In this document: in pieces, positions 1 through 10,976 of the stretch
Numbering within the stretch: position 1 is the stretch's first letter
Layout of the letters: every line of letters begins with the position of its first letter
NCBI RefSeq assembly: GCF_014066305.1
Contig: NW_023501053.1
Location: 390,501 to 454,500 of the forward strand
Origin: Letharia columbiana
Lineage: Eukaryota > Ascomycota > Lecanoromycetes > Lecanorales > Parmeliaceae
DNA: 64,000 nt
Direction: 5' to 3'
Position numbers and translations under genes: made by a program
Notes under the pieces: model-generated
Seen by the model: the letters and a program-made list of their open reading frames with translations, nothing else
What the model was told of the DNA's origin: nothing
The model's database searches: none

Positions 1-351
1 AATACACCCTATTGAGCCCTATAAGCTTAGGTCAGGCCAGGCCTGACAATGCCTCCCCCTCTAGGGCTACGTCCCCGTAGCCCCAAGGCAAAAGGATATG
101 GTACGCCCACTGCCCCGAAGGCGCAGTGGCGGAGGTGCTCAGGGGGGATCAGCCCCGAGCGAATTTGGTGTCCCCCACCGTAGTGGCGGGACGTCGCCTC
201 AGAGGTCCCTTGTGGGACATGTGCGGAATTGGTTCCCTACCCGCCGTAGCGGCATAGCGGAACAAAGTTGCTCCGGGGGGGCCAGCCCCGAGCATGTTGT
301 TTTGTTTCTGGGGCTGAAAACCCCGCCACAACAGAAGTCGGTCCCAAGTCA

Positions 352-492
352 GGGTCGAACCCTCCACCTGCAGACACGAGGATCGGCACGATCACCCCCG
401 TAGTGGCAAGCCTTACTTAGTACGCATTCCGAGGGATCAAGGCCCGGAACTGAAGCGCGATACTATTGTAAGCACTGTTAACCACTAGGCCA
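352..492 (-). ncRNA. tRNA-like A and B box pair (possible SINE or tRNA relic)
   Basis: On the minus strand, TGGCCTAGTGG (482-492) fits the pol III A box consensus, and GGGTTCGACCC (352-362) resembles a tRNA T-arm/B box. They are in the correct order but about 120 bp apart, too far for an ordinary tRNA without an intron, and I could not pair an acceptor stem. The best reading is a tRNA-derived SINE-like promoter or chance similarity inside the 529-bp unit; an intron-bearing tRNA is less likely. Confidence 0.3.
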
Positions 493-522
493 TAGGCCCA
501 AAAAGCGAAGGTATCGCGCTTC
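452..522. repeat. 12-bp perfect inverted repeat
   Basis: GAAGCGCGATAC (452-463) and GTATCGCGCTTC (511-522) are perfect reverse complements around a 47-base loop. The loop contains the tRNA-like A box. It could fold as a hairpin in RNA or DNA. Confidence 0.75.
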
Positions 523-576
523 ATGCACGAATACACCCTATTGAGCCCTATAAGCTTAGGTCAGGCCAGGCCTGAC

Positions 577-1379
577 ACAATATATGGGGATAAATTTCTA
601 GACTTATTATCTCCAAGCTCATCGTTCTTATTTAAATTTTATATAAATATTTATAGACTATTAATCTTTTAAAATTTAGAAGTTATAATAGTAATTAATA
701 TATATTTTAGAGGAGAAAAGTTATTTATAAATTTAAAAGAAAGTCGTAGAATCGCTTTTTATAAGATTTATAAAAGATCGCGATTTTAGAATAATTTTAT
801 CGTAAAGCTATATATTCTTATTTAAATCTTAAAAATCTTAAATTATAAGTTCGCCTAAGATATAATATTTAATAATATATATTACTTTTCGTCGAGAATA
901 TTTTAAGAATAATTTATTAATATATATAGTTAATTAAATATTTAATTATTATATCTATATATATTAAAGATTAGATATATAATTTATACTAAAGCTATTA
1001 AATTTCTCTATAAAAATTATTAAAGTAATTTTTAACTACTATTAAAATATATAAATTATAATTAAAATATAATTATAAGAAAAGAAAAAAGAGAGTCTCT
1101 ATTAAAGGTTTTAAATAATATAATAATTACTAATAGAAGAAAGCTATAAAAAGCCTTTTATAGTATTTATATTATAGCTTAACGTATTAATAATATTAAT
1201 TATAGAATTAAATTATCTTTATATTAAAGATAAGATATAGAGAAAAGAAGTATATCGTAATAAGAGCTATAATTATAATTTTATAAATATATCTCTTATA
1301 AGAGATTTTTATATATTAAGGATATTAGTATAATATAAGAGAAAGTATTTTATAGAGAGAATAGCTTATATTTATAGCT
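577..1379. other. RIPed AT-rich DNA, no gene recognised
   Basis: This stretch lies between the GC-rich repeat and the helicase relic. CpA and TpG are nearly absent and stops are dense in every frame. It may hold the C-terminal end of the helicase relic, but I could not follow it reliably. Confidence 0.6.
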
Positions 1380-3300
1380 ATATATATTCTTCTTTTTTAG
1401 CTAAAAGAATATAGCGTAATATCTTATAAGAGATTAGAATATTAGATATCTTATTTTTTAACGCTAGATTTAAATTATTAATTTTTATTAATTTATTATC
1501 AACTAGCACTTAGTTATCTAGATCGATTTATTTAATTATTTTATCGACTAAATAAAAAATAGCGCGATTTAACTTAGCTATAGCTTTAAAGATTATCTTT
1601 TTAATATTTCTTTATATTATAATATTATTAAATATATTAATAATATAATACTCGTAAAAATATATAACTTTAAAAGAATTATTAAATTATTATACTCTAT
1701 CTATAATTTACTCTAAAACTTTAAAGTTCTACGCGCTCTTAATTATATAAATATATTAATATCGTTATTATATATTTAGATTAGTGCTTTTAATAGTATA
1801 TATTATTATATATACTATTACTTTATCGTTCGATTTATTAAATTAATCTATAATAAGATTATATTTTTTCACTTTCTAAAAAATAGTAATTATAATAATA
1901 TTAATATCGAGAATTTAAAAAATAATAAATAGTAGTATAGTAATAGCTGATAGTTAATACTAGATAATATATTTCTTCTTATTTCTAATTATCTAATATT
2001 ATCGATAATATTAATAAATAGCTTTTATAAAAGACTTTATATTAACTACGTATATTTATTAGAAGCTTTTAATAAGCTAGTAGATAGCTAATATATAAAA
2101 AACTTTATATAAAGATAAATAGAAGCCTTTAATAGAAATAAGTAAATAGAGATTTATCTAATTTCGGATATTATAAAATAAAGTCTTAATCTTAGATTTA
2201 TCGCTATAAAATATAAGTAGTAGTTTTTTAAACTCGTCTAGATCTACTCTACTATTAACTATTTAATAAAATCAATTAACGAAGTATATTTTATTTTCTA
2301 AAACGAACTTAATATTAATTATTTTTAAATTAAATTTCTAATTAATAAAAGAAAGTTTTAATTATATAGTAGTTATAGAGAGTTAATAATATATAATTAG
2401 CGATTATTTAGACTTTCTCTATTATACGAATTCTAATTTAATAATAATAAGCTTATTAATAAACTTATTCTCTATCTTATAATATTTCTTTTTTTTTAAT
2501 TATTATATATATAATTAATTATAATAGCTTTAATAATTAATAAGACTTCTTTAATACTAAGTTCGATATAAAATAAAATTTAACTAAATATTATATATCG
2601 AATAAAAAATTTCTTCTAAATTTATATTAAATAAGTATTTTTTATAATAGAGTTAATTTTTAACGCGAAAATCTAATTTTTTATAATTTTAAAAATAATA
2701 TATAACTTAGCTACTAAATAGTTATTTATAAGATTAAATAAATTCTAATTCTTTATAAAATTAAGCTTTCTTAGCTATTTCGATTTTTATTAATAATCTA
2801 CTTTTTTATATTTAATAAATAATATATAGTTAATTTAATCTATAATTTCGTTAGATATAAAGAATATAATTATAAAAATATAAAAATTAATATTAAGTTA
2901 GATTATATTTATAATATTTTTAATTATAAGAGACTTAATTAGATAAGCTTTATTTAAAATAATAATATCGAAATAATTCTTAAGATTATTCTTTTAATTC
3001 AAATTTAACTTCATCTTTATCTTATTTATCTTAATTTTTAAATATATATTATTAATTAATACGATAGCTTTATAAAGTTTAAAGCTTATATTAATTTAAG
3101 AATATATTATAATTAGTAATTATAATTATTCTTAAATTTTACTTCTTTTTATTAAATATTAAATATATCTTAATAAGCTTATTTTAAATAATCTTCTCGC
3201 TAATAACTAAATTATAATATTTTCTATTATTATAATATTTATAAATTATAAAAATCTTAAATATAATAAGTTTGATAATTCTAATTTATTATATAATAAG
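1380..3300 (-). pseudogene. RIP-degraded SNF2-family helicase-like reading frame
   Basis: Read on the minus strand with RIP changes allowed, about 2,972-2,915 reads DIIILNKAYLIKS, which fits the SNF2 motif II form DxxxLDEAHxIKN. About 1,800-1,761 reads IKSTNLNIQQ, resembling the SAGLNLQ motif V. About 1,710-1,677 reads IIDRVQQFN, resembling motif VI (AxGRVxRxGQ), and is followed by a run resembling VYEYYVxxSFN. The order and spacing suit a two-lobed SNF2 ATPase. Such proteins are DNA-dependent ATPases, but this copy has many stops and is dead. I could not find the Walker A motif, so the N-terminal limit beyond 3,300 is unknown. The mutation load implies the sequence was once repeated. It could be a host gene family or cargo of a mobile element. 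Confidence 0.5.
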
Positions 3301-6300
3301 ATATTTTAATATAACGATTAATATAGAATTAATATAAGATCTTTTCTTAATTAATTAATTAACGCGTATCTTTTATAGCTAGATAGTAGCTATTAATAAG
3401 CTTTAATAATATATTTATAAAAGATCTTAAAAGTACTACTTATAAAAGACTTCGATAGAAAATATTAGATAGAATAAATAAGCGGGCTTTATATAAAGAA
3501 AGCTTTATATAGCGTAATAAGAGAATATTCGAAGAATAAAAGGCTTTCGTAGTAGTATTTATCTATAGCAGCTATCTTATAAAAATTTAAATCTTATTAA
3601 GATTTATTATATTTATAAATATATATTTATATATATTTAAATTAATATAAAATAAACTAAAAATCTTAATAATTAAAGATTATTAAAAATTATAATTATT
3701 AAAAAAATATTATATCTAATATTCGAAATACTATATACTCCTCTTACTATTTAATCTCTAGAAAATTATAAGAATCCTTTAAATCTTCGCGTTAATAATC
3801 GAGATTATTAAAGTATTTTTATTATTTATTAAACTCTCTAATAATATTCTCTATAAATAACTAATAAATAATATTATTCTAATTTAAGTTTTTTATATAT
3901 TATATTAGCTATAGCTAAGACTTTATATTAATTAATTAATTAAGATCTTAAATAATAATTATAAAGTTATATAATATTTTAAAATTATAACTAGCTATAA
4001 TAACTTAATTAATTAATTAATACTTTTAAAAATATTTTTTAATATTAAAAATAAGTAAGCTATTTTCTATAATTATACGCTTAATATTTATAAGAATTAG
4101 CGAATTTCTAAAATAACCCTTCGCGATAATATTTAGAATATCTAAAGATAAATATTTATCTTTAATACGTTAAAATATAAGCTCCTTCGCGAATAATAAT
4201 ATAGTTTTATTAAATAAATCGATATTAATAAACGCGTTATTATTAAGTCTAATTAAATTAATTATTTTTATTTCTTTAATATTAAAAGTTATAAGATATA
4301 TAATCTTTATCTCTAATAATAGCTATAATAATAAATCGTCTATAAAAAACTTTAATCTAGATTTTAAGATCTTTAATAGCTTTTTAATATCTATAAAAGA
4401 TATTAAGCTAAGCTTTAAAGTTTTTAATAATTTTCTCTTAACTTTAATAAACGTGTAATTAAATTTCTTATATTTCGTAAGTGCCTATATCTAATTATTA
4501 ATCTTATTATCTAAAAACCTCTTATTAAAGAATAGATTATTAATATTCTTAATATTCGCGTAACAAATTTTAAATAATATTATAATTATATAATCGATTT
4601 TATTTTACTTAATTTTATTTAATTAATAACTAGAGAATTTATTATTTTTAAATCGCTCTTCGACGATTATACGTCTTTTAATATTATTTAATAAAAACTC
4701 ACTTTTTCGATTATTATCTTTATTTAAGACTTTCTTCTATTAAGAAAAGATTTACTTCTTAGCGTAATCTTCGAAATATAATTAAAAAAGGCCTTCGCGT
4801 AGATATATTCTTATTTTATTTACTCTAATAAATTCTAAATCTAAAATTAGAAGAGATTCGTTTTTCTATAATAAAGTCTTTTTTTAAATATTTATAATCT
4901 AATTCGATATAGCGGGTATAGATTACTACTAAAGACTTTAATAAGTAATTAAAGATTTTTATATATATCTTAAAAAAGTAATTATAATAATAAAGCTTTT
5001 TATAAATAGATCTTTTATTAAAAAATAAAGCTTAAATTTAAGAATATAGATTAGAAGATAAGAATTTAAGAGTTAGAAAGACGATAATAATAATTAACGC
5101 GTAATTTTTAAAAAAGTAAATAAGTAATATTAGAATTCTAGAAGAAATATTTAGATATATAAAGAATATAATTATATCTTCGTATAATAGTAATAATTAA
5201 TAAATTATACTTTATTATAATACTTATTATAATACTATTTATATTATTAATATAAGATTAAAATATTATATAATACTCTAATTTTATTTTATAGAGAGAA
5301 GATAATAGAAAATAAAGTTTTTTATATAGTTTCTCTAAATAATAATAATATAATTTCTATACGCTAGACGAAGAAGCTATATTCTATATTTCTAATATTT
5401 AAATATATTCTATATTTTATTCTCTATATATATTTAAATATTAGTTATTTCTAAATATTATTTCTTATTTAATCTAAATAGTTAATATCGAAGATTATAA
5501 CTTAAGAATCTTAATAATAAAATTTATAAAAGACTTCGTAATAGATCTTATAAAGGGTTATTATAGATAGTAAACGAAGTATAATTAAGATATTTAAATC
5601 TTAGATATCGAGGGTATCTAGATTTAGTCAAAATTATATATTAGAATATATTATAAAAGTTAATAATAACGATAATTCGAGAAATAAACTCGATTAATTA
5701 AGATTTATATATAATTCGCGTTATTATAGAAGAGATATAGATAAAAATATGTTAAATAATAACGAAGTATCTTTATTAAATAGTTTAGGAAAATCTATAG
5801 ATATCTTTTAAGAATATCTTAAATCTTACTAAATTTATATTATAGTATAAATTTTAATTTTTATTATTAAAGAAGATTATAATAGACTTTACTACGCTAA
5901 AAATCTTAATAATTTAAAAATCTAAGTTTATATCTATTTCGAAGATTTTATAGAAGACTTTTATAGATCTAAGCCTAACTCTTAAACTTAAGCTATTAAA
6001 TATATTAAAACTATTCTTAATTACTACGTAATTTTTTTTATTTCCCTCTTTAAAGCTTAATATAATCTCTAGTTTATTTAGATAATTAAAGATAATAAAA
6101 AAAATATTAAAGGCTTCGATAGAGAATATTAGAAATAGAAGAATTAAAGATAAGAGGATTAAAGATAGAAGAATTAGAAATAGATTAAAAAGTGAGGAGG
6201 AATTTAGAGATAAGAGAAGTCGTAGTAACTTAACTACGATCTTACTTTTTAATATGAATTAAAGTTAATATAGTATAAGGATAGATATCGACGTTAGTAA

Positions 6301-6339
6301 GTTAAAGAAAACGAAGATTAAAAAGAGTGAGAAAGGGGT
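3301..6339. other. RIPed AT-rich DNA, unassigned
   Basis: The stretch lies between the helicase relic and the piggyBac element. The first kilobase probably includes the N-terminal part of the helicase on the minus strand. From about 5,750 a plus-strand frame rich in Lys, Arg, Gln and Glu can be followed to about 6,300, broken by TAA/TAG. Its purine-rich tail at 6,120-6,200 has imperfect repeats of AGAAGAATTA and AAAGATAAGA. I recognise no protein family. Confidence 0.5.
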
Positions 6340-8313
6340 TATCCGATAACCGCCCAACTGTAATAAATCCAATTTTTTCTACCACAATACACTATGACAC
6401 TCCACCACCCTATTATAATACATTAAAAAAGCGCTATATCTACTCTTTAGACTCTACTATAATCCCTCTACTATAAAATCGTTTTACATAGTCCCCTTTG
6501 CGACACAGAAAAACGTTACACACAGTACAGCCACCTCTGATCCTAGGAGGACTTCCTCTATTCCCACTTATTTCTCTACTAAAACCCCTATCCTTAATAT
6601 CTACATGACACTATATATATATTCTATTACCTTTTATATCTTATCAGTTATAATTACCTCGTAGTAACTTAAAAAGAGTAGTAATTACGGGCGGAGATGG
6701 AATTTTTCGACTAGATATCCTATTCTTTATTAAATCTATTATTACTTATTCTAGAAAACTCTAATACTCTTAATACTTCTTTCCTATAGATTTACAGAGT
6801 TTAAAAGTATTAGAGAGACTTTTATTAAGATACCAAGTAAATAGAGGTATTTAAGTCCGATTATAAGCCCGCTAAGAAGTATATATAATTATCAATATAT
6901 TAAATCGATTAATCTCCCTTATATATAAGTTATAATAGAAGAATATCCTCAAAACACCGAAATCCTTTTATCAAATGTTATTTTTATTCTCCTTAAAAGT
7001 AGATAAGACAATATGATTATTAATACTTATCTTATTAAAACGCTTTCTTTTTTTAATAATAGTATTATTAATCTCTCTAATATCGTAGATAGTAATAAAG
7101 GCTAAAATAAGATTATTATTCTATTAAGCTACTATAAGAATATTATTCTAAATTACTATAATAAGAACTTTATACGAAATATCCTTAATAAAAACCTATT
7201 TTATCTCTATAAGTAATTTCGAAAGATCTATTCGATTTAGCTTTATAATTTTATATATAATAATTCTTAAGGTCTTTAGCTTTCTAATAAGCTTTAATTC
7301 GATAAAATAGTTATTTATAAAGAGGATAGAGTTAGAGAATAGTATATTAATAATTAATTTAAATATTATAACTAATATTTCTTCGAGATCTTTAACTTTT
7401 AATCTACTCTCGAGATTTTTCGTAGACGAATATTATACGTAATTATAAAGATAACTCTTATTACTAATTACGAAAAGCTTATATCCCTTCTTAATTAACT
7501 TATCTAAAGCCATAATAGAATAATAAATACGCTCCGTTTCCTTAACTATATATCTATCGATTATATAATAGAAACTTAAAGTACGTAATTTCTTTTAATT
7601 ACTTCGTATCTTATCGATAAATAAAAGAAGCTTTTTATATTATATAGGCTTTTTATATCTACCCTTTTCAATAGTAAAATTATTCTCTATATCGGGATTC
7701 GAGTAATATATATATCTACGGAGAAGAATATAGCGATTTCGAGCTATTTATTTAATAATAATCGAAGTTACTAGAGTAATATTATTATTTCTTTAATAAT
7801 TATAAATAGTAGAAAAGTAATAGATTCTTATATAGATAGTAATAGCGATAAAGATTTTTAGTTTTAAAATCTTAAGAGATTCTTAAATAGAACTAAGAAT
7901 ACTCTATTAAGAGGTATATAAATTAATATTATCGTAAAGTATTTCTCATATAATAGTAGTCTATATAAGAGAAAACACTGAATATAGAGTGACTTTTAGG
8001 CCTTTCAGAAGGTGGTTAACGGTCTTACGATATAGAATTTCTATTAATTAATACTCTAATAATTTAGATATATCTTCGAGAAGCTTATCACGTTTCTTAA
8101 GCTTTTCCTTTCTTATCTTATCTTAAACTTCTCTTTTCTAACGCTTTAAGGCCTAAGCTACTTTTATCTTATTAGAAGTAGGTAAGGTAGCAATTTCAGC
8201 CATAGTGGATGTGGTGTAGTGGAGTTGTTAAGAAGAATAGGAAAGAGACGCGTTGTTGATATGCGGAGAATTCTCGATAAATTTGTTACCTCGGCCTAGG
8301 CGGTTATCGAATA
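6340..8313 (-). mobile_element. piggyBac-like DNA transposon, partly RIPed
   Basis: The element is bounded by a 15-bp inverted repeat, TATCCGATAACCGCC at 6,340-6,354 and its complement at 8,299-8,313, matching 14 of 15 with the mismatch a C/T transition. The left end also carries a GGTTATCCGATAACC palindrome. Its length of about 1.97 kb and one minus-strand transposase frame fit piggyBac elements. I do not see flanking TTAA target duplications next to these repeats, so the true ends may lie slightly further out. Both ends are far less mutated than the centre. Confidence 0.65.
6440..8203 (-). pseudogene. piggyBac-like (DDE_Tnp_1_7) transposase, broken by RIP stops
   Basis: The frame starts with ATG at 8,203 (MAEIATLPTSNK) and can be followed to a TAG at 6,440, about 588 codons, the usual piggyBac length. 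The core reads KKGYKLFVISNKSYLYNY (7,497-7,447), fitting the piggyBac strand around the first catalytic Asp. It is followed by LFINNYFIELKLIRKL (about 7,325-7,280), which corresponds to the VDNFF segment holding the second Asp, here read as Asn after RIP. The C-terminus keeps an unmutated cysteine-rich tail, with GGCTVCNVFLCRKGD at about 6,540-6,490, as in the zinc-binding C-terminal domain of the family. Many internal TAA/TAG codons replace Gln or Trp codons. The original role was cut-and-paste transposition; this copy cannot make transposase. Confidence 0.75.
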
Positions 8314-9053
8314 GCTCAGCTAAATATTCTTACTAAATATTACTTTTTAGTATATTTATCGAATATATATATAAATAAGCTATTATAAGAGGTATTTTTA
8401 AGAATAAAGGTTGAGTATTTAGTCTATAAGAAGGTGAAGATATATATATAATAGATATATAAGTAATAAAAGACTTATATTTTAATCGCGATATTAATAT
8501 AAATATAACGTTAATATATTATACTAGATCTATAAAGTCTATATAACTAATAATACTTTAAATATTTTCGAAGATTAAGATAGAGATTTAAAGCGAGTTT
8601 AATATCTTATAATTAAAGATAATATTTAAATTTAAAATTAAAGCTATTAATATCAATAATATAAAATCTAAAGAAATACGCTTTTTTAAAATATAAATAT
8701 ATTTATTAAAGACTTCGATAGCTAGCTAATAATTATTAGATATCTTTTTATAATTAATAATTTATTAATAACTTATAGAACGTTATAAAGATAATTTTAA
8801 TAACTCTAATCTAATTAAATATACTCGTATATATCTTTTTAATATATTTAATACTCTTTATTAAAGAAAGAAGTTCTTATACTCTCTCGATTACTTCTCG
8901 AAATATATTATTCTATACGCGATTTAGTATAAACGTTATTAAAGATTAAATATTAATTAGAATTTCGATATTTTATATAAATTAGATATTAAAAAGATAG
9001 ATAAAGAGTATAAAGACTTAAATATATTAAAGAGAGAGTTAAAAATAAATAAT

Positions 9054-9079
9054 AAAGATAAAGATAAAGATAAAGAGAA
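9054..9079. repeat. AAAGAT microsatellite
   Basis: Four imperfect tandem copies of AAAGAT/AAAGAG sit within a purine-rich run. Confidence 0.7.
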
Positions 9080-9374
9080 TTAGAGAGGAAATAACGATAT
9101 TATATAGAAAGATGAAGATATTAAGTAAGATAAACCTTTATTATAAGATTATATAACTACTTTTATATTATATAGTTTATATAATAATATATATACTAAA
9201 GACTTTAATAGACGATATATTAATAGAGTATTACTTTCGATCTAACTTTATTTAATATTACTTTTATATATTATAATTATTATTACTATTAATTCTATAG
9301 TAGACTTCGAATAATATTATTTTTAAGTTATTTTAAAGTACTTTAAAATATTTTATATAGTAAGAAATATCTTC

Positions 9375-9455
9375 GTAGATCGTCTTTACTTCTTAGATCG
9401 TCTTTAATTTTTAGATTATCTTTAATTCCTAGATCGTCTCTAGATCGTCTTTAGA
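9375..9455. repeat. Minisatellite of TAGATCGTCTTTA-type units
   Basis: TAGATCGTCT or its transition variants (TAGATTATCT, TAGATCATAT) recurs five to six times, spaced about 12-21 bp, and a complementary TAGACGAT occurs just downstream. The variants differ by C/T or G/A changes. Confidence 0.6.
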
Positions 9456-10249
9456 TCATATTTAAATGCTATTAAAACGATATTTAGATTATATTTAAAT
9501 TATATCTAGATTATAGACGATATTAATTTATCTATATATCGCCTAGAGATAGTTTAGAGATAATCTAAATACCGTTTTTAGCGTATGAAGATTATTTACG
9601 AAAGAATTTAAGACTGGTTAATATATAAAATTAGATTTAATTTAAAAATAGATTTAACTTTTCTAGTATTAAAAAGTATTAGAAGGTCTAAATAGTATAT
9701 AAATAAATAATAAAGATATAAAAGCTATTAAAGAAAGGAGAATTAGATATCTTATTAATTTATAAAATTAAACTTTTAATATTATTATAATTTAATATAT
9801 TTAAATAAAATAATATTAAACTCTTTATAATCTATCTTATAGATATATTATAATAATATTAAAAATAGATCGTTAAGAATAAGCTAATTAGACTATAAAG
9901 ACTATCTTAAATTCTTTATAATATATTTATAATCTAGATATCTTAACACCAGCGATTTTTTATAAACTATATCTCTAATAATTATTATCTAAAATTAATA
10001 TAAATTTTTTTTTTAATATTTAATTTAGAGTAAGATAGTAAGTTAATTAAAAGAGTAGAATACTTTAAATATATTCTTATTATCTCTATAATTAATCTAG
10101 ACTTAATAAATATATATAAATTAATAAGAATAAAGCGTAGAGTTTAATATAAGCTCTCTTTACTAAATAGAACCTTTTCTATATCTCGAAAGTTAATTTA
10201 AATTACTACTTTCTTAAAGAATTTTTTTTTAAAATAAGAATGAGGGGGG

Positions 10250-10258
10250 AAAAAAAAA

Positions 10259-10311
<53 letters not shown>

Positions 10312-10816
10312 TTTAAAAAAAAAAATATTTTTTTTTTATTTTTTTTTTTTAAAAAAAAAATATATTTTTATATAAATAAAAAAATTTTAAAAAAATATTT
10401 TTTTTTTTTTTTATATATTTTTTTTTTTTAAAAAATTTTTTTAATTTTTAATTTTTTAAAAAAAAAAATTTTTAATTTAATTTTTTATTATTTTATAATT
10501 TTTTTTTTTTATTAAATAAAAAAATAAATAAATTTTATTTAATTAAAAAAAAAAAAAAAAAAAAATTTTTAAAATTTTTAAAAAAAAAAAAAAAAAATAA
10601 TAATATAATATAAAAATATATTTAAATTTTTAATTTAAAAAAAAAAAAAAATATTATTATTTTAATTTATTTTAAAAAAAATATAAAAAAAAAATATAAT
10701 TTTTTTTTAATAAAAAAAAATAAAAAAAAAAAAAATAAAAAATAAAAAAAAAAAAAAATAAAAAAAAAAAAAAATAATAAATATAAAAATAAAAAAAAAA
10801 AAATTAATTTATTTAA
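10250..10816. repeat. 567-bp tract of only A and T, mostly homopolymer runs
   Basis: After a run of Gs at 10,244-10,249 there is no G or C for 567 bases. The tract is built of long A and T homopolymers with short mixed stretches. Open frames here encode only Phe/Lys/Ile/Tyr runs and are not genes. It abuts the damaged 5' end of copia A. It may be an extreme end-product of mutation and slippage, or an assembly or consensus artefact. Confidence 0.85.
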
Positions 10817-10857
10817 GTTATACTTGGTTCGAGTCAAAGCGTGATAATTAGATTTTT

Positions 10858-10976
10858 GCATTCGTGATACTCTCTTAGCGTATATTATAGTCTTAGTCGC
10901 TTTTTATATTTAATCGCTCTTTTCTTTATAATAAATTTATAGTTAATAACTAAGTATCTTATCTTATATTTTTATA
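10858..10976 (+). repeat. 5' LTR remnant of copia A
   Basis: The right part matches the other copia LTRs here, with shared strings CGCTCTTTTCTTTATA and AACTAAGTATCTTATCTTAT, and ends near 10,976. A primer-site-like TTATAAGTCTAAGC follows at once. The left part is scrambled relative to the intact LTRs and includes less mutated bases (10,815-10,875), so the true left end is unclear. Confidence 0.6.

Larger units (their letters stand above)
1..576. repeat. 529-bp repeat unit bounded by 47-bp direct repeats, not RIP-mutated
   Basis: Bases 1-47 recur exactly at 530-576, giving a period of 529 bp. Each 47-bp copy ends in a perfect 17-bp palindrome (GTCAGGCC A GGCCTGAC at 31-47 and 560-576). The intervening DNA is GC-rich and contains imperfect internal repeats: the string CAGCCCCGAGC occurs twice, and GTAGTGGC or GTAGCGGC recurs. 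Composition changes abruptly to RIPed DNA after about 580. The window starts exactly at the repeat, so this may be the end of a tandem array or an element with very short terminal repeats. The two overlapping open frames here (98-403 plus, 149-367 minus) show no protein features and I do not treat them as genes. Confidence 0.8.
8314..10249. other. RIPed AT-rich DNA, unassigned
   Basis: No family was recognised. A plus-strand frame of basic, Gln-rich character (with TAA/TAG) runs through about 8,400-9,130 and may continue the frame seen left of the piggyBac element, in which case that transposon interrupts it. The stretch includes a hexanucleotide run and a small minisatellite, listed separately. 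Confidence 0.45.

Noticed and set aside
98..403. Two overlapping open frames on opposite strands in the left GC-rich repeat
   Set aside because: Both are chance open frames in repetitive GC-rich DNA without domain features or convincing gene context.
10240..10431. Open frame of Phe/Lys runs, and a similar one at 10,667-10,861 minus
   Set aside because: They arise from homopolymer A/T tracts.
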